This document shows positions 1-5,955 of a stretch of DNA of 7,783 nucleotides, one piece after another. Positions within the stretch are counted from its first letter, which is position 1; each line of letters starts with the position of its first letter. The position numbers and the translations under genes were made by a program. The stretch lies in contig CAKPFD010000020.1 of NCBI GenBank assembly GCA_934149515.1, forward strand, positions 1-7,783, in the 5' to 3' direction. Below the pieces are notes generated by a model, which was not told where the DNA came from, did no database searches, and saw only the letters and a program-made list of their open reading frames with translations. This stretch comes from an uncultured Bacilli bacterium (GTDB lineage: Bacteria; Bacillota_I; Bacilli_A; RF39; UBA660).

Positions 1-381
<381 letters not shown>

Positions 382-473
382 ATTTAAATTATTTTTCGTT
401 TGTTTCCTAACTACTCAAATTGACGTTTTGCTTAGTTTTCAAAGAACATCTTGTTTTGTTATTTCCAAGCTGC
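382..473 (-). other. 16S rRNA leader with boxA-like antitermination site
   Basis: This is the transcribed leader between the most proximal rRNA promoter (start near 473) and the mature 16S end. On the minus strand 434-448 read TGTTCTTTGAAAACT, the boxA-type element conserved in Firmicutes rrn leaders, where the Nus antitermination complex binds nascent RNA. The rest is AU-rich and should contain the 5' half of the 16S processing stem, whose partner lies outside the window. Confidence 0.7.
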
Positions 474-479
474 GTTATT

Positions 480-508
480 AGTGTACCAAACTTTTTTTAT
501 TAAGTCAA
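480..508 (-). promoter_or_regulatory. rRNA operon promoter P3 (proximal, sigma-A)
   Basis: Minus strand: -35 TTGACT (503-508), 17-nt spacer, -10 TACACT (480-485). Upstream lie three T-runs on the plus strand (512-517, 521-527, 531-536), which are A-tracts in promoter sense, with centres about 9.5 bp apart, as in UP elements or curved DNA. The predicted start is near 473. Confidence 0.82.
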
Positions 509-593
509 CACTTTTTTACATTTTTTTGACTTTTTTATTTACACGTTGTTTGGTATAACTTAACACCGTTTTTTCTTCGTTCGGTGTGTTTCC

Positions 594-622
594 ACTATAT
601 CAATTTTTTAAAAGTATGTCAA
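594..622 (-). promoter_or_regulatory. rRNA operon promoter P2 (middle, sigma-A)
   Basis: Minus strand: perfect -35 TTGACA (617-622), 17-nt spacer, -10 TATAGT (594-599). Phased A-tracts lie upstream at 625-631, 637-642 and 647-653. The predicted start near 587 places a 6-bp stem (563-568 with 582-587, ACACCG/CGGTGT) at the very 5' end of this transcript. Confidence 0.88.
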
Positions 623-670
623 CATTTTTTTGAAACTTTTTTCAAATTTTTTTAGTGGATATTTTCTTGA

Positions 671-687
671 CCTAAAAATGATTTAGG
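671..687 (-). repeat. Small stem-loop in the rRNA P1 leader
   Basis: A 6-bp inverted repeat, CCTAAA (671-676) and TTTAGG (682-687), with a 5-nt loop lies between P1 and P2. It is not followed by a U-run on the minus strand, so it does not look like a terminator. Function unknown. Confidence 0.4.
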
Positions 688-720
688 AAGAATTTGTTGT
701 CTTCTGCAACAACGTTTTCT

Positions 721-749
721 ACTATACCAGGTATAGTATATGAAGTCAA
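721..749 (-). promoter_or_regulatory. rRNA operon promoter P1 (distal, sigma-A) with a 17-bp palindrome
   Basis: Minus strand: -35 TTGACT (744-749), 17-nt spacer, -10 TATAGT (721-726). A-tracts lie upstream at 753-758, 764-770 and 772-778. A perfect palindrome (two 8-bp arms, one central base) at 721-737 covers the -10 and half the spacer, so a bound protein would block this promoter. The P1 transcript would begin near 714 with a small stem-loop formed by 707-712 and 694-699. Confidence 0.85.
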
Positions 750-799
750 TACTTTTTTGATTATTTTTTTGTTTTTTTGGTATATTCTTGTTAAAGTGT

Positions 800-839
800 T
801 GAAATCATTGACTTCTTTTATTTATTGTTTATGATTTCA
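800..839 (-). repeat. Inverted repeat over the stop codon of the DUF402 gene
   Basis: A 9-bp perfect inverted repeat, TGAAATCAT (800-808) and ATGATTTCA (831-839), with a 22-nt loop, includes the stop codon of the upstream gene. On the minus strand it is followed by ACACTTTAACAAG, which lacks the U-tract of an intrinsic terminator. It may mark a 3' end or stabilise the mRNA. No better terminator is visible between this gene and the rRNA promoters. Confidence 0.4.
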
Positions 840-1383
840 CTTCATCTTTATCTTTGTAAAATACATATTTTTGATAATAGGAATGAATTGTTTTAGGATC
901 AAAATAATCTTTTTTTTCACGAATTAAGTTAATTAAATTACTTAGTTCCTCCCTAATAATATGATCAATAGTCTGTGGATAACACATTTTCTTTTTATGA
1001 TAATTATATTCCCCACGATCTACAATTTTAAAACTTCCGCCTGGAAATACTTTCACATCCAAATCATAATCTATATATTTTATTGCATTTTCCTCTATCA
1101 TGGCAGGACTTGCTAAATTACAATAATAATAAATACCTTTATTTTTACATTGCCCTATAATGTTATACCAACAATTATCGAAAAAGAATAAAATTGCTGG
1201 TTCTTTTGTTGACCAAGTTCTACCATCTGCTTCTGTTACTTTAGCATGGTCATTTCCAAAAACATAAATACCACGTTCTTTGTCATAATCTAATAAGATG
1301 GCTTCATTCCATGCTTTGTATATTTTTCCATTATGTTTATAACTATGAATTACATAACAATTCCCTATTTTTAATTCTTCCAT
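829..1383 (-). CDS. DUF402 nucleoside di-/triphosphatase (Ntdp/YgaC family)
   Basis: The 184-aa product matches the DUF402/UPF0374 family of about 175-180 aa, whose characterised members (the Staphylococcus aureus Ntdp type) hydrolyse nucleoside tri- and diphosphates with a divalent metal in the cytosol. Family motifs are present in order: IHSYKHNG (12-19), VTEADGRTW (49-57) with EPAI (61-64), YYYCNL (85-90), and YIDYDLDVKV (103-112), whose Asp residues are the likely metal ligands, with Asp122/Glu125 further on. No signal peptide or membrane segment is seen. The ATG at 1383 follows AGGAGTGA at normal spacing. It appears monocistronic, driven by the promoter at 1408-1436 just beyond the terminator of the upstream operon. 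Substrate preference cannot be read from sequence. The family call is firm. Confidence 0.93.
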   Translation of the reverse strand: MEELKIGNCYVIHSYKHNGKIYKAWNEAILLDYDKERGIYVFGNDHAKVTEADGRTWSTKEPAILFFFDNCWYNIIGQCKNKGIYYYCNLASPAMIEENAIKYIDYDLDVKVFPGGSFKIVDRGEYNYHKKKMCYPQTIDHIIREELSNLINLIREKKDYFDPKTIHSYYQKYVFYKDKDEVKS

Positions 1384-1407
1384 GATTCACTCCTTCTGAT
1401 ATATGTT

Positions 1408-1436
1408 AGTATAGACCAATTTTGTGTATTGGTCAA
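1408..1436 (-). promoter_or_regulatory. Sigma-A promoter of the DUF402 gene with overlapping palindromic operator
   Basis: Minus strand: -35 TTGACC (1431-1436), 17-nt spacer, -10 TATACT (1408-1413). A 7-7-7 inverted repeat, GACCAAT (1428-1434 on the complement) and ATTGGTC (1414-1420), fills the space from within the -35 to the edge of the -10, the geometry of a repressor operator. The -35 overlaps the U-tract of the terminator of the preceding operon. Confidence 0.8.
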
Positions 1437-1478
1437 AAAAAAGCTACTCATTATTTCTTATTAAAATAACGAATAGCT
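1435..1478 (-). terminator. Intrinsic terminator of the gpsA-DUF308 operon
   Basis: A 15-bp stem pairs 1464-1478 with 1442-1456 (two G-U pairs, 7-nt loop) and is followed on the minus strand by eight U (1435-1442). The stop codon of the 52-aa ORF lies inside the 3' arm, so its last codons form part of the hairpin. Confidence 0.9.
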
Positions 1479-1609
1479 CCAAATGTTACAATAATGAAAA
1501 TCATTAATAGAAGTATCCAGAATAAAAGATTATTGCCATTTCTTTCTAAAAAACGATTAATAGTTTCCATCCATTTAGTAACATAAGTATTAAAATTAAA
1601 CAGTATCAT
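1451..1609 (-). CDS. Small single-pass membrane protein, 52 aa (hypothetical)
   Basis: I do not recognise this protein. The reading frame starts at an ATG (1609) overlapping the last codons of the DUF308 gene in the -1 frame. AGGAAG lies about nine bases upstream, so translation may be coupled. The 52 residues comprise an amphipathic N-terminal part with TKWMETINRFLERNG, one strongly hydrophobic segment (about 28-46, LLFWILLLMIFIIV), and a basic end (RYFNKK), suggesting a membrane protein with its C-terminus in the cytoplasm. An alternative ATG at 1570 would give 39 residues but lacks a good ribosome-binding site. The frame runs exactly into the terminator hairpin, which supports a real last gene of the operon. 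A link to the neighbouring membrane protein is only suggested by position. Confidence 0.6.
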   Translation of the reverse strand: MILFNFNTYVTKWMETINRFLERNGNNLLFWILLLMIFIIVTFGAIRYFNKK

Positions 1610-2252
1610 CTGTTTTTTCTTCCTTTTTTACTTCCTTTACTACTTTAGCATCTTGTACTTTTTTCTTTTTATTGGTAGTTCTTTCTGTGGTAGTTGGTCC
1701 GATCTCAACGCTAATTGAACTACTTTTTTTCAATAATAAACTATTTACAATATCTAAAATAGCGTAGCATGCTAAGAAAACACCAATAATTTTCGTAATA
1801 ATTACAGCACCAGTAAATGGATTAAATAATAATACTACCCCACATAATAAACATAGTAATGCTGTTACAAGAGATCCAATCCAATACTTACTATTTAATT
1901 CTCTTAATACTAAAGATTGTTGAATCTTTAAGGAACTACTAACAATAATGGCAATTCCTAAAAAAATTGGCATTAAGCTTCCAATTAATTCTGGTTCCTT
2001 AATAAAGAAAACACCACCTAATACACAAACGATACCATAAACAATATTTAACTGATTAAAAATATCGGTTGTTTCTGATGTAATATAGCGAACAATTGCA
2101 ATAATTCCTAAGGCTAGCAAAACACTTCCTATCACATAAGAGATACTAACAAGTGTCGCTTCTGATTTGAAAAATAATAATAATCCTAAAGCCAACAAGA
2201 CTAATGAACTGATAATTGATGGCCATAATACTTTTTTGATTTCTACTTTCAT
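1596..2252 (-). CDS. HdeD-like DUF308 integral membrane protein
   Basis: The 218-aa protein has six predicted membrane segments (about 10-28, 34-56, 67-84, 88-106, 124-143, 148-172) in three hairpin-like pairs. Glycine-containing stretches such as VIGSVLLALGIIAIV and IGVFLACYAILDIVNSLLL are typical of the DUF308/HdeD family. The name comes from an E. coli acid-resistance membrane protein; the molecular function in Firmicutes is unknown. A charged cytoplasmic tail (175-218), rich in Lys and Glu, is longer than the family core and may be a protein-contact region. The ATG at 2252 follows GGAGG with seven bases between. It lies 69 bp after gpsA without an intervening terminator, so it is probably read from the operon, with a possible weak promoter of its own at 2281-2289. 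The family assignment rests on topology and pattern. Confidence 0.8.
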   Translation of the reverse strand: MKVEIKKVLWPSIISSLVLLALGLLLFFKSEATLVSISYVIGSVLLALGIIAIVRYITSETTDIFNQLNIVYGIVCVLGGVFFIKEPELIGSLMPIFLGIAIIVSSSLKIQQSLVLRELNSKYWIGSLVTALLCLLCGVVLLFNPFTGAVIITKIIGVFLACYAILDIVNSLLLKKSSSISVEIGPTTTERTTNKKKKVQDAKVVKEVKKEEKTDDTV

Positions 2253-2280
2253 AGTACTTCCTCCATTCTTTCTATTTAAG

Positions 2281-2289
2281 ATTTTAACA
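2281..2289 (-). promoter_or_regulatory. Possible extended -10 promoter for the DUF308 gene
   Basis: Minus strand TGTTAAAAT is an extended -10 (TGn plus TAAAAT) about 30 bases before the start codon. No convincing -35 is seen. It may be an internal promoter after gpsA or chance in AT-rich DNA. Confidence 0.3.
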
Positions 2290-2321
2290 CATTTTCTTTT
2301 TCTTGCCTACTATAATAATGA

Positions 2322-3305
2322 TTAAACTACATTATGCGTGTTAAGTTGTTTGATTAAAAGCTTAAAAAATGATGATTGTTTGTCATCTTCTACAAATGTT
2401 ATCCATTGTTGTAAAATATCGTTTTGGATATTTCGGTGTTTCAATAAATCTTGAAGAGCCTTTAAAGTTTGTTTTCCTTCTACTGTTGTATTTTCAGCAA
2501 ATGTTTTTGCTTGTTTTCTATCTAGTATCAATAGCTTTCCATATTGATAATTACGACTATTAAAACTATTACAAGTTAATAGGGTATCCCCTAATCCTGC
2601 TTGAAGTAGTGTTGTTTCTTTTTGGCCACCCAAACGAATGATTAGTTCACAAATAGATTGATAGATTTTGGTAAAACAATAGTAATAGGTTGAATCATTC
2701 GTAATTTCTTGACGCAATGTTCCCATCATTATTGCCATAACGTTTTTTAAACTACTACAATATTCAACTCCTAAAATGTCAGTTGTTTGTTCTAAATTAG
2801 AGTTTGTATTATAAAATAAATCTTTTATCTTTGCTATGAAACTTTGCGAATTGGTAGCAACTGTAAAACCTAAAGGGACATTTAAAATTACATCTTTAGC
2901 AAATGTTGGACCAGCTAAAATGGCGATATCCCCTTTCATGCCAACTTTTTTATATATGTCACTTGGTAGTGCCATGGTTGTTTGTTCTATTCCTTTAGAA
3001 ACGATAATCGTTGGAAGCGTATTTTCTATTGTAGCGACTTGTTCAAGTGTTTTTCTGATGTGCTGAACAGGAATTGCCACAACTAATATGTCACATTCTT
3101 TTAAGGCTTCTTTTAAATTTGTTGTTATCGCTAGAGTTTTATCTATTGATATATTTGGTAAAACTGCTGTTTTATGATAAGTGTCAAGTTGATTTTTTTC
3201 TTCTAGAAAGGCAGTCCATATTGTTATTTGATGTTGACTGTTTTGATGCCATAATTGTCCCAAAGCTAAACCAAAAGCTCCAGCACCTAAAATTGTTACT
3301 TTCAT
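2322..3305 (-). CDS. gpsA: Glycerol-3-phosphate dehydrogenase [NAD(P)+], divergent
   Basis: GpsA reduces dihydroxyacetone phosphate to sn-glycerol 3-phosphate in the cytosol, supplying phospholipid synthesis. At 327 aa the length is usual. The Rossmann motif GAGAFGLALG is at 7-16, VSKGIE at 102-107 (Lys104), AGPTFAKDV at 131-139, the catalytic Lys187 in SLKNVMAI, GLGDTLLTC at 237-245 (Asp240), the SRN phosphate-binding motif at 250-252 and VEG at 276-278. Odd point: the usually Gly/Ala-rich stretch after the catalytic Lys (G..DN.KAAL.TRGL) is here a divergent ITNDSTYYYCFTKIYQSI, and the C-terminus is poorly conserved. All main catalytic positions remain, so activity is likely. The ATG at 3305 follows GAGGTGG. 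The gene lies 35 bp after the 308-aa gene, probably cotranscribed. In B. subtilis gpsA directly follows der; here it is divergent from it. Confidence 0.93.
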   Translation of the reverse strand: MKVTILGAGAFGLALGQLWHQNSQHQITIWTAFLEEKNQLDTYHKTAVLPNISIDKTLAITTNLKEALKECDILVVAIPVQHIRKTLEQVATIENTLPTIIVSKGIEQTTMALPSDIYKKVGMKGDIAILAGPTFAKDVILNVPLGFTVATNSQSFIAKIKDLFYNTNSNLEQTTDILGVEYCSSLKNVMAIMMGTLRQEITNDSTYYYCFTKIYQSICELIIRLGGQKETTLLQAGLGDTLLTCNSFNSRNYQYGKLLILDRKQAKTFAENTTVEGKQTLKALQDLLKHRNIQNDILQQWITFVEDDKQSSFFKLLIKQLNTHNVV

Positions 3306-3340
3306 TTTTCCACCTCTATTTTATTTATATCATATTTTTT

Positions 3341-4267
3341 TTATTTCGTTAAGCATGGATTATCTTGAGTCGTAACTTTTTTGACATCTTTTTTATGTTG
3401 GTAGAAAGCATTAGATATCATTTGAAATGCTAATTTTTTGTCTTGATAGGTTTCATTTTGTATCAGTTGTTGAAAGTCTGTTTGTATTTGATTTACTTGT
3501 TGTTGATTTACTAACAAGAGACCTGTTCTTAATAAGCACTGATGTAATAGCATTTTACTAAAGCAGGTAGTCTGTTCTTTTTTTATGGTTTGATCTGAAT
3601 TGTTAAAAAGCATTTTTAATTGTTGGTCGACAAGACTCATTCCTAGGATGTTTTTTTGTCTTTGATAAGGAGTGCTATGTTGTAAAGAGGGAAAGCTTAT
3701 TTTTTGATTTTTATCTATCATTTCTTGCTTTGCAATAAAAGTCCAATTAAATTTAGCTGCTATTAGTTTTTGACGAATGTCATTTGGTAGTTTTTCTTCT
3801 TGACAATATTCGTTTATAAAATATAAGAAAGCATAAGCAGCTTGTTCTTGTACAAGTTCTTTTTCTTCTTTATTTTCTTGAATAAATGGTTGTGTAAAAT
3901 AAGAATATATATAGTTATTTTTATCTTCTTGAAGTTTGTTTTTTAATTTTACCCTTAATCGTCTCCAGTGCATGGTTTCTTTTTCTTCTTGACAAATTGC
4001 CACTAGATCAGATAAATCGCTTTTATTTTTAATATAATTATCCACATAACGATATAGTTGAAGGGTTGTTTTAGTTGATAATGTTTGTGTTAGTAAATAA
4101 TCTTCTATTTTGTAAGCTAGATTTTGATAAGTTTTTATTTCTTGATGTAAGTTAGAATAGTTTTTTTGTTGATATAATCTTTGAAAGTTTTGATATGTCT
4201 TTTGAATGGAGCATTCAATTTGTAATAATTGTTGTAATTGTTTTTCTTCTTGTGTTTGTAATTTCAT
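3341..4267 (-). CDS. Hypothetical Gln-rich helical protein, 308 aa
   Basis: I do not recognise this protein. It is rich in Gln, Lys, Leu and Tyr, has no signal peptide or membrane segment, and reads as mostly helical. Residues 1-60 hold coiled-coil-like runs such as EEKQLQQLLQIE, the middle has a basic patch (MHWRRLRVKLKNKL, about 99-112), and 165-180 contain the more conserved-looking PNDIRQKLIAAKFNWTF. No catalytic motif is evident. The start is secure: ATG at 4267 preceded by AGGAGGTGG, under the promoter at 4295-4323. It is the first gene of the probable operon leading into gpsA and lies divergent from der, 146 bp away. Compositional bias could reflect low constraint or lineage-specific origin. 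Position gives no clear functional hint. Confidence 0.75.
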   Translation of the reverse strand: MKLQTQEEKQLQQLLQIECSIQKTYQNFQRLYQQKNYSNLHQEIKTYQNLAYKIEDYLLTQTLSTKTTLQLYRYVDNYIKNKSDLSDLVAICQEEKETMHWRRLRVKLKNKLQEDKNNYIYSYFTQPFIQENKEEKELVQEQAAYAFLYFINEYCQEEKLPNDIRQKLIAAKFNWTFIAKQEMIDKNQKISFPSLQHSTPYQRQKNILGMSLVDQQLKMLFNNSDQTIKKEQTTCFSKMLLHQCLLRTGLLLVNQQQVNQIQTDFQQLIQNETYQDKKLAFQMISNAFYQHKKDVKKVTTQDNPCLTK

Positions 4268-4294
4268 GTTCCACCTCCTAAAAACTTTTCGCTT

Positions 4295-4323
4295 AGTATA
4301 GCATAGTTTTCAAAGAATACCAA
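4295..4323 (-). promoter_or_regulatory. Promoter of the 308-aa gene/gpsA operon
   Basis: Minus strand: -35 TTGGTA (4318-4323), 17-nt spacer, -10 TATACT (4295-4300) with TG one base upstream of the -10, giving an extended -10. The predicted start is near 4288, about 20 bases before the start codon. Confidence 0.75.
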
Positions 4324-4358
4324 GATCTTATTTGTTTTCTTTTTATAAAATTAGATAA

Positions 4359-4400
4359 TCGTTTCTTTTTCTTAAATAAGTATGTTACAATAAGAAACGA
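4359..4400. repeat. 9-bp inverted repeat flanking the der promoter
   Basis: TCGTTTCTT (4359-4367) and AAGAAACGA (4392-4400) are perfect inverted arms separated by 24 bases. They bracket the -10 of der, and the right arm covers the predicted start and touches the ribosome-binding site. The left arm lies upstream of the transcription start, so this would act at DNA level if it is functional. Confidence 0.4.
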
Positions 4401-4409
4401 AGGAGGTGG
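4381..4409 (+). promoter_or_regulatory. Extended -10 promoter and ribosome-binding site of der
   Basis: TATGTTACAAT (4381-4391) gives an extended -10 (TG at 4383-4384, TACAAT at 4386-4391). The -35 region is a weak TTCTTT. A near-perfect anti-16S sequence, AAGGAGGTGG (4400-4409), precedes the ATG at 4414, so the mRNA leader is very short. Confidence 0.65.
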
Positions 4410-4413
4410 TAGG

Positions 4414-5724
4414 ATGAAATTACCTGTTGTTGCTATTGTTGGTAGACCAAACGTTGGAAAAAGCACTTTATTTAATAAGATAGCTGGTAAAAAGATTGCT
4501 ATTATAGAAGATCAACCTGGAGTGACACGAGATCGTCTATACCAAAATGTTCTTTACAGAAATAAGCCTTTTGTATTAATTGATACTGGAGGGATTGATG
4601 TAGAACAAGCATCTTTTAATACGCAAATTAAAATTCAAGCAGAAATTGCTATTTCTAATGCTGATATTGTCGTTTTTGTGGTAGATGGAAAAGAAGGTTT
4701 AACGCATAATGATTTGGTGGTAAGGGATATTCTTAGAAAGAGTGGCAAAAAAATTATTGTTGCTATTAATAAAATGGATAATCATCAAGCAATGAAAAAT
4801 CTTTATGATTTTTATGAGCTAGGCTTTGATGAATACCTTCCAATTAGTGCAATTCACAATAAAGGTTATATTGAATTGATGGATGCAATTACAGAAGATT
4901 TTATTTATCCAGAACAAGAAAAAGAAGAACAACAATTAAAATTTTGTATTATCGGAAGACCAAATGTTGGTAAAAGTAGTTTAGTCAATGCTCTTTTAAA
5001 TGAAGAAAGAGTGGTTGTATCAAATGTTGCTGGTACTACTAGAGATTCCGTTGACTCTGTTTTAAAATATCACGGAAATGAATATATCTTGATCGATACT
5101 GCGGGAATGCGAAAAAAAGGAAAAGTCTTTGAAAGTGTTGAAAAATACAGCCTTTTACGTTCATTACAAGCGATTGATCGAAGTGATATTTGTTTAGTTG
5201 TGATTAATGCTGAAGAAGGTATTAAAGAACATGATAAACATATTGCAGGATATGCCATCGAAAAAGGAAAAGGTTTGATTTTAGTTGTCAATAAGTGGGA
5301 TACTGTCAAAAATACGACAGTAGCTGAATTTACAAAATTAGTAAGAGCAGAATTTCAATTTGCAACTTTTGCCCCAATTGTCTTTGTTTCTGCATTAACT
5401 AAAAAACGAATTCATACTATTATGCCAGAGGTCATTAGAGTTTCTGAAAATATTTCAAGACAAATAAAAACGAGTGTTTTAAATGAAGTAATTAGTGATG
5501 CTTATCAACTAAATCCGGCTCCTAGTTATAAAGGAAAGCGTCTAAAAATTTATTTTTGTCATCAAACTGGTTGTAAACCACCAAAATTCACTTTACGTGT
5601 CAATAACAAAGGGTTAGTTCATTTTTCTTATGAGAGATATCTTGAAAATAAATTACGTGAAAATTTCGCATTGGAAGGAACACCTATTTTGTTACAATTT
5701 AAGAATAAAACGGAGGAAATATAA
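4414..5724 (+). CDS. der: Ribosome-assembly GTPase Der (EngA)
   Basis: Der is an essential GTPase with two tandem G domains that acts in late maturation of the 50S subunit. The 436-aa length is typical. G domain 1: P-loop GRPNVGKST (10-18), Thr38 switch I, DTGG (57-60), NKMD (119-122), SA (145-146). G domain 2: GRPNVGKSS (181-189), TT (208-209), DTAG (228-231), NKWD (293-296), SAL (326-328). The KH-like C-terminal domain covers about 350-436 and includes NPAPSYKGKRLKIYF. Nothing is missing. The ATG at 4414 lies five bases after a very strong ribosome-binding site. The stop codon overlaps the start of the next gene (TAATG), indicating translational coupling. Confidence 0.99.
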   Translation: MKLPVVAIVGRPNVGKSTLFNKIAGKKIAIIEDQPGVTRDRLYQNVLYRNKPFVLIDTGGIDVEQASFNTQIKIQAEIAISNADIVVFVVDGKEGLTHNDLVVRDILRKSGKKIIVAINKMDNHQAMKNLYDFYELGFDEYLPISAIHNKGYIELMDAITEDFIYPEQEKEEQQLKFCIIGRPNVGKSSLVNALLNEERVVVSNVAGTTRDSVDSVLKYHGNEYILIDTAGMRKKGKVFESVEKYSLLRSLQAIDRSDICLVVINAEEGIKEHDKHIAGYAIEKGKGLILVVNKWDTVKNTTVAEFTKLVRAEFQFATFAPIVFVSALTKKRIHTIMPEVIRVSENISRQIKTSVLNEVISDAYQLNPAPSYKGKRLKIYFCHQTGCKPPKFTLRVNNKGLVHFSYERYLENKLRENFALEGTPILLQFKNKTEEI

Positions 5725-5912
5725 TGTTTTTTGAAAGAAAAGATCCTAAAACAGAATTAGAAGGAATTGATAGAGCTATTGAAATCTTAAATGATAGATA
5801 TCAAAAAAAATTAATTACCATCGAACAATTCCAACAACAATCTTTAGAATTTGGTAGAAGAAAAGAAAAATGCTTAAAAAAGTTAGCAAAATTAGAAAAA
5901 AAGCAACAATAA
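5724..5912 (+). CDS. Small coiled-coil protein coupled to der, 62 aa (hypothetical)
   Basis: The start codon overlaps the der stop by one base (TAATG) and GGAGG lies seven bases upstream, so translation is coupled to der. The 62-aa product is highly charged and fully helical in appearance. The pattern ILNDRYQKKLITIEQFQQQ (22-40) resembles the SHOCT-type 'short helix, I-T-x-E-E-F' motif, followed by a Lys-rich coiled-coil end (KEKCLKKLAKLEKKQQ). There is no membrane segment. I do not recognise a named family. It occupies the slot between der and the sporulation genes, where B. subtilis has other small proteins (YphE, YphF), but similarity to those is not evident. It ends at the terminator hairpin. 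Confidence 0.8.
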   Translation: MFFERKDPKTELEGIDRAIEILNDRYQKKLITIEQFQQQSLEFGRRKEKCLKKLAKLEKKQQ

Positions 5913-5932
5913 ACTTCCTTACTCATATTATA
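5906..5932 (+). promoter_or_regulatory. Candidate sigma-K promoter of the spoVIF-like gene
   Basis: AC (5906-5907), 16 bases, then CATATTATA (5924-5932) fits the sigma-K consensus (AC, 16-17 bp, CATANNNTA). The start would fall near 5938, just at the AGGAGG ribosome-binding site. spoVIF belongs to the late mother-cell regulon in B. subtilis. The motif is short and AT-rich, so chance cannot be excluded. Confidence 0.45.
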
Positions 5933-5955
5933 TGAGTAGGAGGTTTTTATTTTGT
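5911..5955 (+). terminator. Intrinsic terminator after der and the 62-aa gene; sequesters the next ribosome-binding site
   Basis: The left arm 5911-5926 (AAACTTCCTTACTCAT) pairs with the right arm 5932-5946 (ATGAGTAGGAGGTTT), with one bulged T and one G-U pair, a 5-nt loop and a following T-rich run, TTTTTATTTT. The right arm contains the AGGAGG (5938-5943) of the following TTG-started gene, so in read-through RNA that site would be paired. Confidence 0.85.

Noticed and set aside
671..712. rRNA leader stems between P1 and P2 as terminators of the DUF402 gene
   Set aside because: No U-tract follows on the minus strand, and a terminator here would block rRNA transcription from P1.
382..828. 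CRISPR array or tRNA genes in the T-rich region upstream of 16S
   Set aside because: The T-runs are promoter-associated A-tracts, not spaced direct repeats, and no cloverleaf-like sequence (GGTTCGANNCC) is present.
2369..3352. Plus-strand ORFs of 64, 76 and 92 codons opposite gpsA, and the 79-, 105- and 96-codon ORFs opposite der, spoVIF and the DUF2974 gene
   Set aside because: They are antisense to strongly conserved genes, lack ribosome-binding sites, and have hydrophobic low-complexity composition typical of complement frames.
4304..4318. Second boxA-like sequence (ATTCTTTGAAAACTA on the minus strand) matching the rRNA leader boxA
   Set aside because: It lies in the spacer of the promoter of the 308-aa gene, upstream of the transcription start, so it would not be in the RNA. 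Treated as chance.
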